Source of the DNA: CPC320 sp002684375
GTDB taxonomy: Bacteria; Pseudomonadota; Alphaproteobacteria; Rhodobacterales; Rhodobacteraceae
NCBI GenBank assembly: GCA_965662545.1
Contig: CBFIHZ010000065.1
Location: 1 to 9,079, forward strand
Length of the DNA stretch: 9,079 bases
Direction of reading: 5' to 3'
In this document: in pieces, positions 6,498 through 9,079 of the stretch
Layout: the number at the start of each line of letters is the position of its first letter
How positions within the stretch are numbered: the first letter of the stretch is position 1
Position numbers and translations under genes: made by a program
Notes under the pieces: model-generated
Told to the model about the DNA's origin: nothing
The model's input: only the letters and a program-made list of their open reading frames with translations
Database searches by the model: none

Positions 6498-6669
6498 TGA
6501 ACAAAGAAAACCACTAATCGGAGTGGATGGAGAAGTTCGGGAAATCACGGAAGATGATTTAAAGTTTGTGCGGCGGGGCGGGCCACCTATCCCAGATCAA
6601 GAGCGTAAAAAACGTATTAACTTAATGCTTGATCCTGATGTTGTCGAAAAACTCAAAACAACGGGCAAC
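6484..6669 (+). other. brnA: BrnA antitoxin portion of the fused gene, last helix missing
   Basis: Residues 1-62 from the ATG at 6484 match BrnA: VDGEVREITEDDLKFVRRGG, then ERKKRINLMLDPDVVEKLKTTG. BrnA is a ribbon-helix-helix antitoxin. Its strand (RINLMLD) and first helix (PDVVEKLKTTG) are present, but the usual GWQTR.N.ALR second helix is missing. After N62 the frame continues into a transporter. RHH proteins dimerise through these elements, so dimerisation and operator binding are probably impaired. The ATG is inside the end of brnT, which is the normal arrangement. Confidence 0.75.
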
Positions 6670-7857
6670 ATGAGCGACCTCAGACCTCTGCTTACTCTGT
6701 ACTTTCTTGCCACTTTCCTACAAGCTGGGACATATGGTTTAACTTTTCTACTACCGCCGCTATTTGAAAGCTTTGGCGCGAACGAGAAAGACGTCGGAAC
6801 TGTTCTGGCATCGACGACAGCCAGCACTTTGATTGTTGTTCTATCTCTGGGGCATATCACCGAACGGCTGGGACGGGTTAACACAATTGTGCTGGCTTCG
6901 GTGCTAATCGCGGCGTCACTGGCTTTGTTTGGGCAGGCCACGCAGTACGGACCAATGTTGTTTGTGGCAGGTTTGCTGCTGGGCGCAGGCTGGGGCCTGT
7001 TTTATGTTTTGACCCCGGTCGTTCTAGCAGAAATCACGAGTAAAGATGACCGGGTCCGCGCCTTCACCCTTTTATCGGTCTTCATCATGGCTGGGTTTGG
7101 ATTGTCACCGGTACTGGGTGCCTATCTTTCCAAATCGCAATTTGGAATCGCCTCGACATTCACATTGACAGCAGGACTCTGCCTTATCAGCGGGGTGATA
7201 TTCATGAAGCTGCGCAAACCTATTGCTAGCTTGTCTATAAGTTCAGTTGATAATGACCATAGCGGCCTAGATTGGACTGGCATAAAGGTTGTAATACAAT
7301 CACGTGCACTCAGACCGATCGTGATGGTCGGGATCGGCGCATCTGTCTTTGCAGCCGTAACCAATTTCCAGACAGTTTATGCTAGCGAGCACGGGTTAGA
7401 CTACGCGCAATATTTCCTCGCCTACACAATCACTGTCATCATCTGCCGCGTTCTGTTTGCCGAGTTTGTCGGTGGGCACGCTCCCTACGGGGTCATTGCG
7501 ATTTTGTTGGCCGTGATGGTCATCAGCGTGGTCTGTTTTCTTTTCTTCACGGATAGCCAAATCCTATACATTCTGGGGGCCGTGCTTTTCGGGATTGGCT
7601 ACGGTGTCTCCTATCCCATCGTCAAGGCAATGGCTGCCAACGACGCGAATCCGGCTTACATGAGTCAGACGCTACAACTCTTTGGCCTGTCCTATTTCAT
7701 CGGTGTGTTCGGTTTTCCTTTCGTCGCGGGGTGGATCATTACCACCACCGGGATTGCAACCTTGTTGACAGTGGCAGCAGTGCTGTCAGTCATAGAGTCT
7801 GTTTTGGCGGCCCGACGCTATCAACAAGATAGCCAAGATTCACGGCTAACGCATTAA
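6484..7857 (+). CDS. BrnA-MFS transporter in-frame fusion (12-TM efflux-type permease)
   Basis: The frame from the brnA start runs without a stop for 457 codons. Residues 63-457, from an internal ATG at 6670 (MSDLRPLLTLYF), form a complete MFS permease of 395 residues, the normal size. About 12 hydrophobic segments can be counted. The loop between TM2 and TM3 carries GHITERLGRV, the family's signature motif A (GxxxDRxGR type). MFS proteins have a cytoplasmic N-terminus, so a fused BrnA segment would lie in the cytosol. No good ribosome binding site stands before 6670 (only ACGGGCAAC), so translation may depend on the brnA start, either as a fusion or by coupling. The longest open frame starts at 6403, but that part only shadows brnT. 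Substrate is unknown; a drug/metabolite exporter is typical for this kind. The methyltransferase gene follows after 22 bases. Confidence 0.8.
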   Translation: MPSSNEQRKPLIGVDGEVREITEDDLKFVRRGGPPIPDQERKKRINLMLDPDVVEKLKTTGNMSDLRPLLTLYFLATFLQAGTYGLTFLLPPLFESFGANEKDVGTVLASTTASTLIVVLSLGHITERLGRVNTIVLASVLIAASLALFGQATQYGPMLFVAGLLLGAGWGLFYVLTPVVLAEITSKDDRVRAFTLLSVFIMAGFGLSPVLGAYLSKSQFGIASTFTLTAGLCLISGVIFMKLRKPIASLSISSVDNDHSGLDWTGIKVVIQSRALRPIVMVGIGASVFAAVTNFQTVYASEHGLDYAQYFLAYTITVIICRVLFAEFVGGHAPYGVIAILLAVMVISVVCFLFFTDSQILYILGAVLFGIGYGVSYPIVKAMAANDANPAYMSQTLQLFGLSYFIGVFGFPFVAGWIITTTGIATLLTVAAVLSVIESVLAARRYQQDSQDSRLTH

Positions 7858-7879
7858 AGAGTAGAGGAACAGAAAAATT

Positions 7880-8740
7880 ATGAATAATCCCAAAATAGCC
7901 AACGTCGGGAGTAATTGGGTTCTTAACCCCAACCACACCATCGATGCAATTGAGGAGGAATTTGATCTTTCAGCCCCCGCCTATGAGCAAAGCTCATTCG
8001 ACTGGGATTACCGGGGCGCCGATGATGGAGCTGCTTTTTTCGCTCGCCTTGTTTCACCTCATTCTCGTGTTGTCGATGCGGGTTGTGGTTCAGGATTGGT
8101 TGGGCAGCGCCTCGGAGAACTTGGTTTTGGCGATCTGACGGGATGCGATATATCATCCGCCATGCTGGCCCTAGCGCGAGAAAAGAACATCTATTCCGGT
8201 GGACTATACAAGACAGATATCCAAGCGCTGCCATTGGAAGCGAACGCCTATGGTGCGTTGGTTTGCATCGCAGTGTTCTCCGCCTACACGGGGATGAACC
8301 TGAAAGGAAACGCTATGCCACTGGCTATTGTATTTACAGATAACGATATCATGCCTTCGATTTGGAGCGAGGATACGGATGAGATCTTATTGCAACGATT
8401 AAATCGCATCGTCTTTGCCCCCGAGCTTACAGACGTGAACAGCGCCCGCGAATGGCTGGCATTGCTACCAGAGCCAAGCGGATGGTTTGCCACAACGCAG
8501 GAAGCGGCCAACTACACCGCACGGCTCAAACAAGAGAAGCGAGCGACAGCCGAAGACGTGACGCAAGCGCGGGAAAAGCTTGGCTTGTCACGGGCAGACT
8601 TTGCCGAAGCAATCGGCATTGGCGGAAACTCAAACACCCGCCACAAAACAATTTATGATATTGAAAAAGGTAAGTTTCTACTGTCTTCCGGAGCGTCACG
8701 CAGTTTGAGGGCGGTCTTGACTGCACGTGAACTGGAATAA
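7880..8740 (+). CDS. Truncated SAM methyltransferase running through a repeat into an HTH protein
   Basis: Residues 1-133 are the N-terminal half of a class I SAM-dependent methyltransferase. Motif I is RVVDAGCGSGLVGQRL (63-78). Motif II is DLTGCDISSAMLALAREK (85-102). The motif IV region is DIQALPLEANAYGALVCIAV (113-132). Homologs normally continue with strands 5-7 and about 70 more residues. Here the gene is cut immediately after AVF(S) by a CRISPR-like repeat (8273-8300), and the frame by chance stays open into an unrelated HTH protein. No methyltransferase C-terminus is found after the second repeat. The SAM site may be intact, but substrate binding would be lost. GAGG at 7864-7867 and the 22-base distance indicate co-transcription with the MFS gene. 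Most likely a pseudogene in practice. Confidence 0.7.
   Translation: MNNPKIANVGSNWVLNPNHTIDAIEEEFDLSAPAYEQSSFDWDYRGADDGAAFFARLVSPHSRVVDAGCGSGLVGQRLGELGFGDLTGCDISSAMLALAREKNIYSGGLYKTDIQALPLEANAYGALVCIAVFSAYTGMNLKGNAMPLAIVFTDNDIMPSIWSEDTDEILLQRLNRIVFAPELTDVNSAREWLALLPEPSGWFATTQEAANYTARLKQEKRATAEDVTQAREKLGLSRADFAEAIGIGGNSNTRHKTIYDIEKGKFLLSSGASRSLRAVLTARELE
8273..8300 (+). repeat. Type I-E CRISPR-like repeat, copy 1 (inside the methyltransferase frame)
   Basis: The 28 bases have the form of a type I-E repeat: GTGTTC-CCGC start, small CCG/CGG hairpin, and GGGGATGAACC end. Relative to a typical I-E repeat it has a T at 8279 and a variable CTACA loop. It shares 21 consecutive bases (8280-8300) with the copy at 8751-8771, same orientation. 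It marks exactly where the methyltransferase similarity ends. No third copy or regular spacing was seen, so it is not a working array. Confidence 0.7.
8315..8740 (+). CDS. Small HTH (Xre/antitoxin-like) DNA-binding protein bracketed by repeats
   Basis: This 141-residue protein starts at an ATG with a good ribosome binding site, AAGGA (8304-8308), 6 bases upstream, so it can be translated apart from the methyltransferase frame. The N-terminal 75 residues (MPLAIVFTDNDIMPSIWSED...) are unrecognised. Residues 79-141 form a helix-turn-helix domain: AEDVTQAREKLGLSRADFAE, then AIGIGG and KTIYDIEKGK. They end in SGASRSLRAVLTARELE, in the style of Xre/HigA-type antitoxins and repressors. A run GGNSNTRH is inserted between the HTH helices where most Xre domains are shorter. 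No partner toxin is adjacent. It stops 10 bases before repeat copy 2. It might be a repressor of its surroundings or an orphan antitoxin. Confidence 0.65.
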   Translation: MPLAIVFTDNDIMPSIWSEDTDEILLQRLNRIVFAPELTDVNSAREWLALLPEPSGWFATTQEAANYTARLKQEKRATAEDVTQAREKLGLSRADFAEAIGIGGNSNTRHKTIYDIEKGKFLLSSGASRSLRAVLTARELE

Positions 8741-8743
8741 GGA

Positions 8744-8771
8744 TTGATTCCCGCCTACACGGGGATGAACC
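8744..8771 (+). repeat. Type I-E CRISPR-like repeat, copy 2
   Basis: The second copy of the repeat keeps the hairpin CCCG-CCTACA-CGGG and the end GGGGATGAACCG (to 8772). It matches copy 1 at 24 of 28 positions when aligned without gaps, with 21 identical consecutive bases, and lies 471 bases downstream in the same orientation. It begins just after the HTH stop codon. The sequence after it does not resume the methyltransferase. Confidence 0.7.
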
Positions 8772-8885
8772 GAAGGGCCCGATGATCGTAAGCATACAGG
8801 GAACCCCCTCTATTTTGGCGTGATTTGATCTGCGATTATAGCGCGAGGTCGGCGATTTGGCTGGTGCGATATGGGGATTTTGATA
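8772..8885. other. Short spacer between repeat copy 2 and the IS3 OrfA remnant
   Basis: All three plus frames close within about 60 bases and none continues the methyltransferase. GGGAACCCCC near 8800 could belong to the left tip of the IS3 element, but I cannot define the end. No promoter is evident. Confidence 0.4.
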
Positions 8886-9079
8886 ATGAAAAAGATCAGG
8901 CGTGACCGAGGTTCCAAATACACGGATGATTTCTAACGTAAGCTAGGTACGGAAAGCCGGGTCGCTGGTATAAGTGTTCCGGTGGTTGCCAAGCAGCTCG
9001 GTGTGGGCACCAACCGGATTCATGCGGATCGCAGTGATGGGCGGTTTCAGCCTGATGATACCGAGAACCCTGCCTTCAC
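8886..9079 (+). pseudogene. IS3-family OrfA with in-frame stop (runs off right edge)
   Basis: From an ATG at 8886 the frame reads MKKIRRDRGSKYTDDF, then a TAA stop (8934-8936). It continues in the same frame with RKLGTESRVAG...VPVVAKQLGVGTNRIHADR and then DGRFQPDDTENPAF. This is the HTH-containing OrfA of an IS3-family element; the part after the stop matches the VAK.LGVGTN..H.W helix and the following linker. Some residues after the stop (FK..AVKLVTESG in typical members) also appear lost, so the gene is decayed rather than frameshifted. The rest lies beyond the window. Confidence 0.8.

Noticed and set aside
8273..8771. A functional CRISPR array
   Set aside because: Only two repeat copies, 471 bases apart, with a coding sequence between them; no regular 32-base spacers and no cas gene in the window.
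8847..8872. Similarity of GGCGATTTGGCTGGTGCGAT to the methyltransferase motif II region near 8129
   Set aside because: Match is short, flanks differ, and the frame does not encode a methyltransferase.

Overview
The window looks like an accessory region from an alphaproteobacterium, most likely Rhodobacterales (Roseobacter group). This rests on protein character alone: the PhnD-like solo protein, the TPR protein, the small protein behind the Rieske oxygenase and the BrnT/BrnA sequences resemble my memory of that group. No database was searched. Base composition is moderate, and both window edges carry decayed IS3-family transposase sequence.

Left part (1-2887). An IS3 OrfB C-terminal remnant (1-121, minus) precedes a Rieske non-heme iron oxygenase (299-1459), which is overlapped by a small alpha-helical protein (about 1443-1664). 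Next comes a 330-base stretch without a clear gene, then a minus-strand GDSL/SGNH esterase (1999-2661). Between the esterase and the next gene lies what looks like an orphan protein C-terminus (2729-2851, minus).

Middle (2888-6049). A YczE-type membrane protein (plus) converges on a minus-strand two-gene operon. That operon encodes a large TPR protein (4361-6049) and, 20 bases downstream, a PhnD-type substrate-binding-fold protein without a signal peptide (3597-4340).

Right part (6050-9079). This is the most rearranged stretch. A nested palindrome and an IS-end-like sequence lead into a BrnT toxin gene whose N-terminus is not BrnT-like. The overlapping brnA antitoxin gene lacks its last helix and runs in frame into a complete 12-TM MFS transporter. 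A SAM methyltransferase follows 22 bases later. It is cut off just after motif IV at a sequence resembling a type I-E CRISPR repeat. A small HTH protein gene with its own ribosome binding site follows, and 10 bases after it a second copy of the same repeat closes the unit. A broken IS3 OrfA runs off the right edge.

The two strongest points are the BrnA-MFS in-frame chimera and the pair of CRISPR-like repeats, 471 bases apart, that bracket the HTH gene inside a truncated methyltransferase. Both look like products of recombination. Whether either has a function cannot be decided from the sequence alone.
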